This document shows, piece by piece, positions 20,225 to 32,521 of a DNA stretch of 64,000 nt (positions within the stretch are counted from its first letter, which is position 1; each line of letters begins with the position of its first letter). The stretch spans positions 3,410,001-3,474,000 of the forward strand of contig NC_070564.1 in the NCBI RefSeq assembly GCF_026914185.1, read 5' to 3'. Below the pieces are notes generated by a model, which had not been told where the DNA came from, did no database searches, and worked only from the letters and a program-made list of their open reading frames with translations. The DNA is from Puccinia triticina (taxonomy: Eukaryota > Basidiomycota > Pucciniomycetes > Pucciniales > Pucciniaceae). A program made the position numbers and the translations under genes.

Positions 20225-21407
20225 CCAGCAAACAGCTGACGTAACCCGGATTTTGTTGCACTGACAAAATCCAAACTTGCGCCCCGGGTGTGTTGTCACC
20301 TGCCATCCTCAGTGGCAGGTGCAAGAGAGCACAACTCCCTCAATGCCCAGTGCTAACCGGTAATCAAGGAGACATACACACCTAGCTTCCTTGATGGCCC
20401 GCCTGTACCAGCCATCAAGAGGAACACCCTACACCCTCTTGATGGCCTGTCAGTACTAGCCAGCAAGAGTAAAGCACTATTCATATGTACTCTTGATGGC
20501 CGCTACTGAGCCATCAAGAGGTCATACGCATACCCCTCAATGGCGTGTCAGTACAACAGCCATCAAGACAAAAGCACAAAACTCTTGATGGCCCGTACTG
20601 GCCAGTCATTGAGAGCAAAACTCTCTGGGTGATGTGTATACACATCACCCTTGATGACCAGTCAGTACCAGCCATTAAGAGGAGCATAATACACTCTTGA
20701 TAGCCTGGACTTATCAGCCATCAAGAGCATGTGCGCATCTCTCACAGTGACCCAACTAGTCATTGAGAGCAAAGCGCTTTACTCTTGATGGCCAGTCAGC
20801 GCAGGCCATCAAGAGTGTAGTGTATTCCCCTTGATGGCCGGTACTGATGGGCTATCGAGTGGGGTGTGTACGTCCTCTTGATGGCCAATCAGTCCAGGCC
20901 ATCAAGAGTGTATTATGTTCCTCTTGATGGCTGGTACTGACTGGTCATCAAGGGTGATGTGTATACACATCACCCAGAGAGCTTTGCTCCAATGACCGGC
21001 AAGTACGGGCCATCAAGAGTTTTGTGCTTTTGTCTTGATGGCCGGTGTACTGACACGCCATTGAGGGGTATGTGTATCACCTCTTGATGGCTCAGTAGCG
21101 GCCATCAAGAGTACATATGAATAGTGCTTTAATCTTGCTGGCTGGTACTGACCGGCCATCAAGAGGGTGTAGGGTGTTCCTCTTGATGGCCGGTACAGAC
21201 AGGCCATCAAGGGAGCTAGGTGTGTATGTCTCCTTGATTACCGGTTAGCACCGGGCGTTGAGGGAGTTGTGCTCTCTTGCACCTGCCACTGAGAATGGCA
21301 GGTGACGAAATCCACAACAGGTGACAACACACCCGGGGAGCAAGTTTGAAATTGAGTTTGGATTTCGTCAGCGCAACGAAATCCGGTTTACGTCAGCCGT
21401 TTGCTGG
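20225..21407. mobile_element. Giant palindromic TIR element of hairpin units
   Basis: 1183 bp that is one imperfect inverted repeat: left end CCAGCAAACAGCTGACGTAA, right end (reversed) CCAGCAAACGGCTGACGTAA, arms about 590 bp, centre near 20816. Each arm consists of about nine units of the form CTTGATGGCC-spacer-GGCCATCAAGAG, each a hairpin of about 36 bp repeated every 50-60 bp. A perfect 24-bp palindrome centred on TGTATACA occurs in mirror positions (20627-20650 and 20952-20975). No open frame. No clear target duplication was found, so its superfamily is open. Confidence 0.82.
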
Positions 21408-21410
21408 CAG

Positions 21411-21412
21411 TG

Positions 21413-21445
<33 letters not shown>

Positions 21446-21495
21446 TAGGTGAGTTTGACTCTCACAGTACACAAGGTTGTGGATTCAACACCCAC
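21411..21495 (+). other. tRNA-like sequence (possible SINE head or tRNA relic)
   Basis: GGTTAGAGCATC resembles the A box; ACTCA-TGAATGC-TGAGT (about 21431-21447) folds as a 5-bp anticodon-type stem with a 7-base loop; GTGAG/CTCAC could be a long variable arm; GGTTGTGGATTCAAC resembles a B box/T arm. The D stem and acceptor stem do not pair well, so this is not an intact tRNA gene. Confidence 0.3.
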
Positions 21496-21807
21496 TTCAC
21501 CTGGACCTTTCTTTTCACTTGTTCAATAATAAATCCATATTTTCACATTTTGTCACTTTGTTTGGTCTCATGTATTTTCTATATCAATAGCTTATTATGT
21601 GTTTATTTTCTCATCAACCCAAAGATGTATTTACAAACCATATATAGTCTATCCCCTCTTTGAAATATATTTCCCTTGGGGGATTTTTTCCATCTCATTC
21701 TGAGTTTAGGATTCACAGCTCTTCAGAAGCTGCCTTTTGTTAAGATTTGCCAGTTGCAGATTGAATGACAGTCATTACATTGCTTAGAGTTGGAGCAGGT
21801 GCCACTT

Positions 21808-22381
21808 CTAGTTTCTGGCTGACAACAAATTCAAATGTCTTTGTGTCAATTCCAACTGGTGCCACAAGCTTGGGCTGAGTTGTAAACAAAGTCTGCCAAA
21901 CTCTTTGAGGGTCAGTTTCAGTTGGTTTATTTCAGCCCACACTTTGCTCCATTGCGTGAGATCCAAGTCAGTGACCAGGGTGTGGGTGCGCATGAGCTCG
22001 GTGTACTGTCCAATCACATCTAGCTTGTGTTGTTGGTCAGATTGATCACATTGGCTTTTAAGGTTGGTGAAGATTGTCCAGGGATGAATTGACACCATCT
22101 ACAATGTCAAGGACTGGTGTCTTGACAGTTGAGCAAAGAAAGCATCCCATCCACGCTTGGTCCTTTGCCGACTTCTTCAGGGTCCAATTTATCTCTCTGT
22201 TCCAAAAGGTGAAATGAGCTTTCCCTTTTGCTAGTTTGGTAGTTTGGTCTTCTTTGGGTTGTGCATGAAGTGGAGTTCCCGCGGTTTCTTGTGAAAGCTG
22301 TTTAGGACGCTGTTGATCCCTTTGGCTTGAGTTGGTTGGATTTGTTGAATTCTTGAGTTGTTGATTAACGTAGTGAGTCAA
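21808..22381 (-). pseudogene. Unrecognised coding remnant
   Basis: Two minus-strand open stretches, 22381-22058 (polar, Q/N/K-rich, with a KGKAHFTFWNREINWTLKKS segment) and 22098-21808 (LDVIGQYTELMRTHTLVTDL...), overlap in different frames and look like one protein broken by a frameshift near 22080. Helical, charged, no known motif. Probably part of a repeat-borne gene. Confidence 0.3.
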
Positions 22382-22399
22382 TCCATTTTGGCCTTAAGT

Positions 22400-24090
22400 C
22401 AAAAAAAATCTTCAGCGGTTGGTTGTTCCGCCATTTCTACCTTGTTCAAGGAGGATTGTGCAGAAGTGTCAATTTGTTTGTAGGATCAAGTTTTCAAAGA
22501 GTTTCTATTCTTTCTTCTTCTTCTGTTTTTCTATGGTTTCTGCTATTGCTTGTTCTTGAATTTCTTTTGTATTTCCTCCTCTACCAACCATTCAGATTTT
22601 GGTCTCCCAAAGATGGAACTCAAATCCCAATTGCACTGCTCAGAGCCAGCTTCTAACCTGTAAGACTCTGTAGAGAATGCACTTGACAATAAGAGATGCA
22701 TTGTGGTGATCAAGCTCAGGTGTGCTCCGGTATTGGTTCAAACTCGGTGAGGAAAGAGTGGAACCGGTACCGGGCGTCCTGAACTAGACTGGGGGGCGCA
22801 GCTGCAGTAGACTATGTATGTACAATGGGAAGTACATGCATGTAGATGGATAAACTCAGAATCTGCTAGATTTACCACATTGGTTCTACCCTGGCCTCCA
22901 ACATTTTATCATGAATTGGATGGATAGGCAACTCACTAGAATGTTGAAGCAGACTGAAACTTTGTAGGGAGATACTATTGACCCTTGTTGGGTTGGAATT
23001 TCCAATGTCCTTAATGTTACCTTCTCCAGTTATGATAATTCTGTTCAAGGAATATGGACACAGAACTGGATATCTAACTTGTGCTAAAAGTGGGTTGAAC
23101 TACCACGTGAGTGCACCACTGTTTTCTACTACCCTGTCTCCTCCAATAATGCAGGACTTTCCAACTTTTAAGCCGTAACCAAATTCTTCTACGCAAGGGG
23201 ATATGATGTAGAACTGTTGGCCAGTTTGAGGATAGGAATTGGTTACGTTATAATTATCAAGGGTGATGTGTCCTCAAAGTATCATCTGAAAGCACTTGTA
23301 GTTCTCACCTTCTGGAGTTGTGGATTCAAACTTTGGAATGGAGTTAGATTAGTCAATTATATTATTGGGAGTTGTGTACTTGATTTGCAACCTTAACACA
23401 TCCCTCAAATTGTAGTTGAGTTACACTTGTGTTTCCAGCAAGCTTGAAATAGCTGGGTGATACAGTTTGATGATAATTTACCATTGTTCTCTTGTATTGT
23501 TATAATAAGTTTCATTGTTGATGTGATCAAGAGGGCCGTCTTTATACAGCTGGTAAATTTGTTGTGCGCCTTTCTGCGCGTAGCAATATCTTCTCAGCTA
23601 TTGATTTTTGGGCTGGCCGGGCCAGGATATTTTTTCATTGGCCCTAAGAAGGCCAGGAAAAAAAATGTATGACCTTGTCCCTTTTGAAAAAGGTTGGCTG
23701 TTTGTCTTTACTTTGATGGAACTAAATGATGACTCTAGCAAAAATAGATATTGATCAATAGTCAATGGGGGTGCGTCCTGTCAGGCTGGACAAAAACTGA
23801 ATAGCCGCAGGACAGCATAAGTAAATGAAACACCTGGGCTGTCAGCTTGCCAGTTAATTGAGCTGCGTGGCAGAACGTATAGCTGCGTGCCATGCCCCAC
23901 GTCAAATTACTGATCTGCACCTGAAGTTTGCTGGCACGGCTGACTGGTCTGGCTGCATCTGATAATCTGCATTTGACAACTATGGCTGAGCCTGACACTT
24001 GAGAATTGGGCTTTGAGTGCCTTAAAGCAAGTAGGGCTATTGAGCTTCTGTTGGTCTGACATCAACTTTTTAACACAAGGGACTTTGCGT
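22400..24090. other. Intergenic, no supported gene
   Basis: AT-rich sequence with only short open frames; nothing recognised up to the LTR at 24091. Confidence 0.5.
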
Positions 24091-24608
24091 TGTGGTCGAC
24101 GGAAAAGTGAAAAATCAAAAGTTTTTTTCTCATACATATATTTACTCACCCTAGGCCTCAAGATACCGCCAAATAGACCTCATAAATGGATTCTACGGCC
24201 AATTTTACCCCTAGTCACCACTGGAAGCGTCACTGGAACCCCGCAGGATTGGAAGTTACACCCTCTTGGACCCTCATGGACACGGCCAGCCTCAGTCATT
24301 AACCTGTCACACCCCTCAAGCTCAGTATTCCCCAGTTATTTACATACCACCCTTCACACTTACCATCACCTTCACCCATCACTACAACCCTTATATTTGC
24401 AAATAACTACTGAACTCACTCTCAAATCTCACATACCTGTCATCGAACAACTTCATCTGGAACTAGACCAGACCCACTTGATTAAAACTTGCCAAGCTTA
24501 GCTTGGTGGGTCTTGTTATCTGATAGTATAGAAGGGCAGAGTTTTGCACCTCCATCATCCCCTTCTCCATTCAGCAAAAGGGTTTCACAGCCACTTTTGA
24601 GTCTTACA
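24091..24608 (+). repeat. 5' LTR of element E
   Basis: Begins TGTGGTCGACGGAAAAGTG, ends TTGAGTCTTACA. Matches 32536-33056 almost completely. No standard CCA-type primer-binding site is obvious after it (next bases AGGGAGTCCCCAACG). Confidence 0.9.
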
Positions 24609-25205
24609 AGGGAGTCCCCAACGTGATAGGATAAATTTGTTCAATCGACTACGGATAACCGATTTCGACCTTATAACCAGAAGAAAACCCTTGTCAACGG
24701 ATCTCAACCTCTAGCGGCGCAAGGAAAGATTTATCATCAAAATAACTCAACGGCATATTCAGTTATTCTGTTGGACAACTATTCAATTAATTAGAAACCA
24801 TCTAAAGGACCGATTACGAACCTCTGAAAAAGTAAAACACTTACTACCACTCTGAGTCGAGAATCTTGAAGGAGCAGCCTAACTTATTTTTGAGAAGACG
24901 GGAACGAGACCTCAAGCATCTGGATAAGTTAGAAGACTGTTGAAAAGAACTCTGGAACTACTCGAGGGGCAGCCTGAATTATTTTCGAGAAGACGGGAAC
25001 AAGACCCTAAGAATCTGGATAAATCAGTGACTGTTCTACAGGACTTCCCAGACTGTTAAGTAATTTTTGATTTTTAAAAAGAAAACCCCCAAATTGCCCT
25101 GGTAAAGAGACCAGAGACCAGATATCATTGTTTCTTTTTCAGAGCACAGTAACAGTTAGCAGCGGATCATCATAATTAGAAACTACGAGATCAACAAGAA
25201 TCGAC
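24609..25205 (+). other. Leader of element E with internal duplication
   Basis: About 0.6 kb untranslated. Two related copies of about 60 bp, spaced 95 bp, start near 24871 and 24966 (core GAGAAGACGGGAACRAGACC). Such leaders often carry the packaging signal; that role is a guess. Confidence 0.5.
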
Positions 25206-27236
25206 ATGAATATAGCGTTTGGCGTACCAGATTTTGAAGATACGATTAATTCAAGAACCAATTCGAGGAAAAGACCTTTTACGGGGACTCCGGCCATGAT
25301 TAGGAATATGAAAACTACGATGTTGGCTCAAACAAAGAAAGAAAGCAAAACAAGATCAGATAATCGATTCAGATATCCCACTGAAGGGGACTTACCTGAC
25401 TTAGATGAAACTCAACCAAAACAAAGCACTTCACCAGAAAAAATGAAACAACAACAACAACCTGCTCAGCCACCACATCCTTGGATTCCGGTTCAGCAGC
25501 ACTACCCTATCTATCAACAACCATCATATTATTGGCCTCAACAACAACAACAATATCAGCCTGCCTACCAACAATCAGATTATCCACCAGGATTTATTGA
25601 TGACAATGAACTATTCTATGATGGAAATCAATTCTTCACCTTCTTGCGGAAATACGAACAGGCAGCAGATTGGTTTGGTTCAACAAAATTTCAAAGAGCT
25701 CTTCAGATTGGACGATTCATACAAACGGAGGAACTGAAGTGCCAAATTGAGGATATGGACGGTTACAAAGAATGCGACTGGGATACCCTGCGTACGGCAA
25801 TGATTGACACCTGGGGAGAATTTGATGCTTCAGTTTTGTACACCAAGAAGGATCTATTCAAGGTAGCAGGACAACAGGCCCAACAAGGAATCTTAAACTA
25901 CCAGACTTACAGAAGATATCTCGGAAAATTCAACGCAATACTTGATTACATGATGGAATCCTACCAGGTTTGGAAGAAAGAAGAAGCCAGTGTTTCATTC
26001 TTAAGTTCCTTTTCAAGAGAAAGTCAGGAAAACATCAACCAAACCTTATTCAACAACGGCCAGCTTCGAAAAGGGAAAAGTGGGAAATATGAAGTTATTG
26101 AATGGAATCACCTGGTTGCCGCTACGGAAACGGAGGTTATAAGGATAGACAAAGTTTGCTGGAAACAAATCCAACATCTGCAGAAAAAGCTTACTGAACT
26201 CCAAAAACAAGAAAACGCTCTGGGCTTAAATTTATCTCCTGATTACAACTATCCACTTGAATTCTCAGAAAAACCACTCAAACACGTCCCGGAACCGGCA
26301 ATGGGAATCACACATCCTGTGACAGATATGGTGGAACCAATAACAGATGTTACGAAACCTACGTCAGAACTTACAGAAACAGAAACACAGACTTACTCTC
26401 AGGAATCAGTTTTTGAAACAACAGCTTCAACAATCCAGCTACCAGATATGGCAACGAACCAGAAACCATCAACGGCATACTTCGTGGATACCGTTATGGA
26501 GCCTAAACACACTGTCATTGAGATACTAGAATTTGACTCCGACGGTGTGAATACGGCTATCAGCGTAAATCAGGAAGAAATCTCAGATCAATCTGTTCAG
26601 AAAATCAAAACCTTGGATCATCAGCCACATCAACTCAACAACAAATATAAGTCAAATATTGAAGATTCCCATCTTACAGAAACAACTCAGCAAGATCCAC
26701 AATTTCCTTGCTCCCCTGAAATCAGTTGGATTGAACATATTCACAAAATTCAAAGCAAGATTTTCAACAAGCACCTTTTCAAACCTCACTTGGATCAACA
26801 TGAAGAATTCTTTAACAAACCTTTACCTCAAGAGCCAGGGACCACCGGTGCAGACACTGAAGAAAAGGAAAACAACCCCATCAGTCTATTAAATATCAAT
26901 AATCCAGATTTCAATCCAGCAAGAGCACATACTTCAATCAATCCAATTCCAATTCCAATGCCTGCTGAAGATGTATTCAAGACTCCGCCGGCCCCAGTTC
27001 CTCCGGATATCATCTCAAAACCAACTTTTTCAAGGAATAAATTAAAACCAAAACAAGAATTGGACAGATCCATTAACAACCTATCTCAACCCAAATCACA
27101 AAACAAAGAATTTCTTCTCTTATTTTACCTACTCAAGAAACTCATCTTTCAACCAACTCTCAAGATTCCGCCGGACCGCTTTGGACATCTCCAGGAAGCA
27201 TTCAACTGCCCAAGGCTCCTTGTTGGAATTGGTTAA
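25206..27236 (+). CDS. Gag-like protein of element E
   Basis: 676 codons, uninterrupted, from ATG at 25206. Residues 80-130 are Q/P/Y-rich (PQQQQQYQPAYQQSDYPPGF). Residues about 145-290 (DGNQFFTFLRKYEQAADWFG, SDMDGY-like acidic loop, TLRTAMIDTWGEF, YRRYLGKFNAILDYMM) have the pattern of a Ty3/gypsy capsid. A coiled-coil-like stretch with LQKKLTELQKQENALG follows near 325, then a long acidic, T/P-rich tail. No zinc knuckle, protease or RT. Intactness alongside young LTRs suggests the gag is or was recently functional. Gag identity rests on pattern and position. Confidence 0.75.
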   Translation: MNIAFGVPDFEDTINSRTNSRKRPFTGTPAMIRNMKTTMLAQTKKESKTRSDNRFRYPTEGDLPDLDETQPKQSTSPEKMKQQQQPAQPPHPWIPVQQHYPIYQQPSYYWPQQQQQYQPAYQQSDYPPGFIDDNELFYDGNQFFTFLRKYEQAADWFGSTKFQRALQIGRFIQTEELKCQIEDMDGYKECDWDTLRTAMIDTWGEFDASVLYTKKDLFKVAGQQAQQGILNYQTYRRYLGKFNAILDYMMESYQVWKKEEASVSFLSSFSRESQENINQTLFNNGQLRKGKSGKYEVIEWNHLVAATETEVIRIDKVCWKQIQHLQKKLTELQKQENALGLNLSPDYNYPLEFSEKPLKHVPEPAMGITHPVTDMVEPITDVTKPTSELTETETQTYSQESVFETTASTIQLPDMATNQKPSTAYFVDTVMEPKHTVIEILEFDSDGVNTAISVNQEEISDQSVQKIKTLDHQPHQLNNKYKSNIEDSHLTETTQQDPQFPCSPEISWIEHIHKIQSKIFNKHLFKPHLDQHEEFFNKPLPQEPGTTGADTEEKENNPISLLNINNPDFNPARAHTSINPIPIPMPAEDVFKTPPAPVPPDIISKPTFSRNKLKPKQELDRSINNLSQPKSQNKEFLLLFYLLKKLIFQPTLKIPPDRFGHLQEAFNCPRLLVGIG

Positions 27237-28637
27237 ACAACTAGAGTTTAAAGCGGCTACGCCGCTGCAGGGAAAAAGCCTCTAACAAACACACTCCTCC
27301 CCCCCCCCCCCCACCCTTACAAGCCCCCTGGTGACTTTTTTTCTCTAGGTTATAGGTTTGTAATAAATTCTACAGAGGCTCATGATTTCAACATTCATGG
27401 AATGTAAATAATCATTGGTACATGCATAATTCTGCTTCACAAAGGTGATGCAAGGAATGACCATTTTGCAGTCGCCACTTTGACTGTAAGTTTCATGTCT
27501 CATGCATCTCAGGATTTAGAAAACTGGGAATGCTCCTTCATCATGATTTTTACTATCTGGTGGCTGTTTTGTAATGGTTGAATGGCAATAATTTTTGATT
27601 TTTTGCAAACATACACAGGTAGTGAAACCTCCCAAGCCACATGGTTTCATAAAAACGTGAGAAAGGCCTTTATAATAGCCAAATTCAATTGTGCCTATAG
27701 GAAAACCAAAAAGACTTCATATTTAACTGGAACATGCTTTAGGCCAAGCCTTAGTAGAAACAAAAGCCATTCAGGCTCAAATTTTTGGACAGTCCACAAG
27801 CCACATGTTGATAGCTGATTTTTGCTGCTGCACATTGAAGATGGAAGTCAACCAAATGAGAAATAAATTTTTGATTTAACTTGAATTATGAAGGCAATCA
27901 AATTTTATGTCTACCATTCCAGGAAATGTTAAATACACATTCCCCAAAATTTATTGTGTTTAGTCACAATTCAAATTTATGTGAAATGTGAACTGTACTT
28001 AGAATTCAACAGTATATTTATTGTTGTGTTGTAGTGTTAATTGTGCTAAAGAGAGATTTTATTAATAACTCATGAGTTCCTCAGAGGAAGGTCAATTCAA
28101 TTTCACCTAGAATACACACAACCATATTTATGGTTGTCTGAGAAGAATACCAGCCATATAATTTCACAAATTGGGGAACCTCTTGCTTGAGATCAAATTT
28201 CATTGTCCTTGAATCCCACTTCTAGGAATACATATGAGCATTTGATTAATCATAAAGAAACTGAGAACCCAACCAGTCAATGGATGTATCATGTCAAAAC
28301 TTGCAAGCAAAGTTTCATGTTGACCAGACATTAAAGGGAATAATATTTTGCTGCTGTCCTTTGTCTTGTTGATCAGAGCCTCAGGGTAATCACAAATGTA
28401 CTTGGAGGCTTACAAAAAAAATGTTATTCACTCTGATTGATACACCATGTCTATCAAATGTACCACTGTAACTTAGATTCCTGGGGATGTCCTTGTTTTG
28501 ATAACAGCAAATAATGGTGGAGGCCTATCCAAGGTTGAACAGGATGAATGACAATGGCTTGATTTCTGAATGACAATAAGATAGGCGGGAGGTGGCACAC
28601 TGGACACTGCAGAAAACAACTGCTTGGACAGTTTTTT
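27237..28637. other. Noncoding interior of element E
   Basis: Starts with a pyrimidine run rich in C (27295-27315) and continues as AT-rich sequence without supported genes. Confidence 0.5.
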
Positions 28638-28715
28638 CCGAGCAGTAGTCGGACGGATGTTGTCCGAGCAGTAGTCGGACAGATGTTGTCCAAGCAGTAG
28701 TTGGACAGATGTTGT
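28638..28715. repeat. 26-bp tandem repeat, three copies
   Basis: Unit CCGAGCAGTAGTCGGACGGA plus TGTTGT, at 28638, 28664 and 28690 with few changes. The unit contains the inverted pair TCCGA/TCGGA. Confidence 0.8.
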
Positions 28716-29650
28716 CTGAAAAGTTTGGCAATCTGTGGGGTCCGGATTATGGAACTCGTCGGACAAGACTTTCTGAGCAGTTAGTTTGCGCAGTGGGAGG
28801 GCAAAGAGGCAGGCAGTCGCCGACATCAAAGAGGGTGACGTAAATGTTGAAGAGGGTGGGCAAGATGGGCCGATCATTTTCCAGATAATTCTGAGTACCT
28901 CGCGTGCTTGTAGGTCAGTAGGAGCTAGAAAGAGCAGAAGTCGAGAGAGGAGGGAGTGTCCGGAGGGGTGGGCTCGCGGCCACCAGCAGCACTCGCTGAA
29001 CCGGGGAGCAGAGAGCTATTTGATGGCACTATCAGCGGCGTCAGGCGCTGCCAAGATGAGAGAGACGCTCAAACTCATGCTGCGCCACCAGGCGACCAAG
29101 AATCGGAAAAACATGGGCAAAGGCTACAGACCTTGTCAGGACCTCAGGCGCCAGCTCGCTGCGCCTACCGAGATCCTTTTGGACACTGTGGCGAGCTTCT
29201 CAAGCTCAATCTCCGACCCTGCGGGCACTTCTAGCACAGAATTGCTCGACAAGATTTTGACGAATAGGTTGGGGAGGACTCGGGAGTCGGCATCTTCTTG
29301 CCCGCTTTGATTGAGCATTTGGGTATAGATTGGCCAGAAGAAAAGGGGTTAAATAAAGCCAGGGGCGAGTAGCGCAAAAAAGAGAGGGGGGAGACGAACC
29401 TGGACTTTGAGTTTGTTGAATAGTTTCCAGCTCTGGGGTTCCAGGACCATTTTGGGCACAAGGATGAGGGGCAGGAATACTTTGAACATGTCGGATCCAG
29501 AACAGTCGCGACACCAGCGCCGAATGTAGGAGTTGGAGAGGGCGGGCTTTCTTCCAAACAGGCGGGAAATGGTGGTAGCTGTACTGTTGTAAATGGACCA
29601 AATGTGTGAGCGAGAGCAGCTACAAAACAGTGAGGTTGGAAAAAATGTGT

Positions 29651-30362
29651 GGTAAGTGTTTGTGCATGCATGCGGCGTCGCCCGGAAATGGAACTGTCTC
29701 TCGCCCGCTCTCAGCCCTTCTGTTGGGTTTTACTTCTTCGGGTGGACATAGAGGAGGGCCAGGAGACTCACCAAGAGCGTGCCTTCGCGGAAGACAATGA
29801 TGTAGATGTTGAGCGGCTTGGGATACGTTGGCGAGTAGGGGTCCTGGTCGAACAAGTGGAAACAGACGAGATAGTAGTTGCGGAAGAGCTCAATCTTTTC
29901 GCGGATCTCCTCCATGAGGATGTCCTCGGTGGTCAGCGGATGGATGCCTAAGACCTGTGTGGATGTCAGCATCTACAAAAAAAAAAAAAAGAGAGGGGGG
30001 GAGGGGGAAGACCTTGCTGAGCAGCTTCATCTCCTGGTCTGTTGGCGACAGCACGTCAAGCCACCACGTCGACGCCTTGGTGTTGTCGTCCGAGCGCAGA
30101 AGCATGCCCGAGCGGGGCTTGGCGTTCTTGGTGAAAGGAACTGTATAAGGAAGTTCATCGAGGTATCAGTTGCAACTCGACTTTGCATAGCCCGTGGCGT
30201 TGACGCCTTACCAGCGTAACTGCTGGCGCAGGAATTGCGATTGAGGTTACCGTTGAAATGAGTGGTGGCCAAGTCTTGAGAGGGTCTGTTGTGGACTTGT
30301 ACATAGATTGTTGGTGTGGCGAATGGGTTGAGCTGGGGGTTAGTAAGATGTGGCGCCACCAA
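29651..30362 (-). pseudogene. CorA/ALR1-MNR2-type magnesium transporter gene fragment
   Basis: Minus-strand exons with good borders: a 5' exon ending ...NRNSCASSYAG before GTAAGG (about 30213); exon 30140-30013 (FTKNAKPRSGMLLRSDDNTK, STWWLDVLSPTDQEMKLLSK) after TATACAG; exon 29954-29772 (VLGIHPLTTEDILMEEIREK, FRNYYLVCFHLFDQDPYSPT, LNIYIIVFREGTLL) after ACACAG, ending at GTGAGT; exon from 29693 (FHFRATPHAC) after AGACAG. These are hallmark motifs of the N-terminal cytosolic domain of fungal CorA proteins. All three junctions keep the frame. After about 29650 similarity fades; the membrane part with the GMN motif is not visible. It lies antisense inside element E, hence a captured piece. Confidence 0.82.
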
Positions 30363-32521
30363 GGCGGGAGCTGTGGCCCTAGAAACGCAGGCGGCCGTGG
30401 CGCTGGGAGCTGAGTAAACGACGGCTTGTGTGGTGAGTTGGGGCCAGTGGGAAGTCGGTGTATTTAAAGGGGGGTGGTGGGGTGGAGTGATCCGCAGGGG
30501 ATTCGGTTTTGTCCGCCCCCTAACTGCTTGGTTAGGCCCTCCCTGGACAGCTTACCAACCGGCCCACTTTTGCTCGTTGCTCCGGCACAGCTGGAGGGTC
30601 ATCCATAGGGCCTTTGGGCCTTTGGGGATATTCAACGTACCAAATGTGAATAATGGGGCATTTTTTGCCCCATTTTGTGAGAAAAAAACACCCCAAAACT
30701 TAGATCTGCAGGTCTAGAATTCTGTGGATTTAAGAAAGTGGGATTATCATTTTTTTCTTTTTCTTTTCTAAATCATAAAAACACAATATCAGCTCTAAAA
30801 TTCTCAAAATATCAGGGCTTAAATCTTTCAAGTTGGGGGAGGCGCCCACATTCTTTCACGACTTACTCTTTCATTACCGTCCTCCCTCCATCACTATCAA
30901 AAATCTTACTTACCCCCCACTCAACATCTCTTCAATAAATCTATAAAAAATAACCCATCAAACAAAATCTACCTGCTAGATCACTTTATACTCTAAACTC
31001 ACTTTCTTCAAGGTTGAGGACAACCTGCTAAGTTGGGGGAGGGGCTTTCAATTGGGTCTTGGATTCCAATTTTTTCGATTTTTTTTAGAACAAAGGCTCT
31101 TTACAACAGCTAGACCTGGATTATCACTACATCTCAATCACTTTCAGAAATCAAAAGACAGAAATTTCTTACACCCAAACGACAGTTTTGGACTCCTCGA
31201 CCAACACCCAGCTTACCACCAACAACATAAGCAATTGAACTCGGACGGGGCCAAATATCCAAAGCTTGGTGCGGACACAACGTGCACGACAGCCTCTCAA
31301 ATCTGCGGATTGTTTGAAGGAGTCAAGCCGGGCTTGAGCTCAACAGACACACGATAGGGTTATGCGCTGGCGCGATATAGACTGGGCGGCAGCGGCCGGT
31401 AATGGAATACGAAAACTATAGACATGATAGTAGGTAATAAATTTAGAAAGCTACCAGTCAGGCTGCAAAGTTAGAAGAAAGGGTGAGGAGGAAGAAAATG
31501 GACTGGAAAGGAAGATCTTTATACCTTTCCAGTACCTCAGGGTACCACTTACTTAGACCCCAAACGCAAAACCAAGGCTCCTATTCACCCTGACAGCTAG
31601 GCCGACGGCCAACAACATCATACAACAACCGAATTCAGATCGGGCCGAAATGAACAACATGCAGGACAATCGCACAACTCGCCAGCTCGTATCTTGGCGT
31701 CGACGGCGTTGAATTCTGACAGCTTCAACTATGTACTCAACGGTGTTGTGTAACTTGTCTTTCAATCAGCGTTGACAAAAGGAATGAGGGCGAAGTCGTG
31801 GACCTCAGCCAATTGCTTCCCACTATACAAACAAGCACTGGCCCACACAGGCCACTCACTGGAACAAAACGGACCCCAAAAGCGAGCCAGCAACCAGCTC
31901 GACAGGAGGAGATGGTGGTGTTGGTGGCGTGAAGGCCTGCAGATCAAGGATTCAATTCGGATTCAAGTCGGTCGAGGGTTGAGGTCGGCGAAGTCGAGAA
32001 GGTGGTGGAAGTCTGACTTATACCCATACCCCTTGATATACATACCCGGCTGGAACTCAGACGGCGGGCGGGCGCGATCAGCAAGCATCCGGGCTCAGGG
32101 CCCGCTCACTCAAATACCGGGACCGGTCCAACGGGCCCCCGATCAACACTTGATAACTGAACCTTGCGGCTCCAGGCGCGCGCACCTACCAAGAGCAGCG
32201 CTGGCGCGACTGCGGCAGCAACTGAAGCAACTCGACGTCAACTACTGCAGTAGGGCGCGGCTGCGCAGCTGCGGACTTCGCGCAGCACTTTGACCCCCCA
32301 ATACCTCAAAAAACTTCCTTCAAGAAAAGTCAGAAAAACGACAAAAATCAATTTTTCTGGCCAAAACTCACCCGCTCAGCCTCTCAGTCACTGCACCCAG
32401 GAGACGTCCAACGGCCAATTTCCCAAGGATTCATCATGTCACTCAGTAAAAATTAAAGCCTCAAAATTTCACAAGTCAAGATACGGCACTTTTCCGGAGG
32501 AATTGTCTGGGGACAGACAAT
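30363..32521. other. Interior of element E: probable captured flank and 3' noncoding part
   Basis: GC-richer stretches (30380-30620, 32040-32290) with no recognised protein, a 23-base hairpin (30652-30674, arms AATGGGGCA/TGCCCCATT), and two extra copies of the polypurine-tract motif AAGTTGGGGGAGG at 30830-30842 and 31030-31042. Confidence 0.45.

Noticed and set aside
27295..27315. C-rich run as a polypurine tract on the minus strand
   Set aside because: No LTR start adjoins it and element E has a clear tract at 32522-32535.
28786..29671. Open frames of 90-175 codons on both strands
   Set aside because: GC-rich captured DNA keeps frames open by chance; none carries a motif, and only the CorA exons at 29651-30362 are supported.
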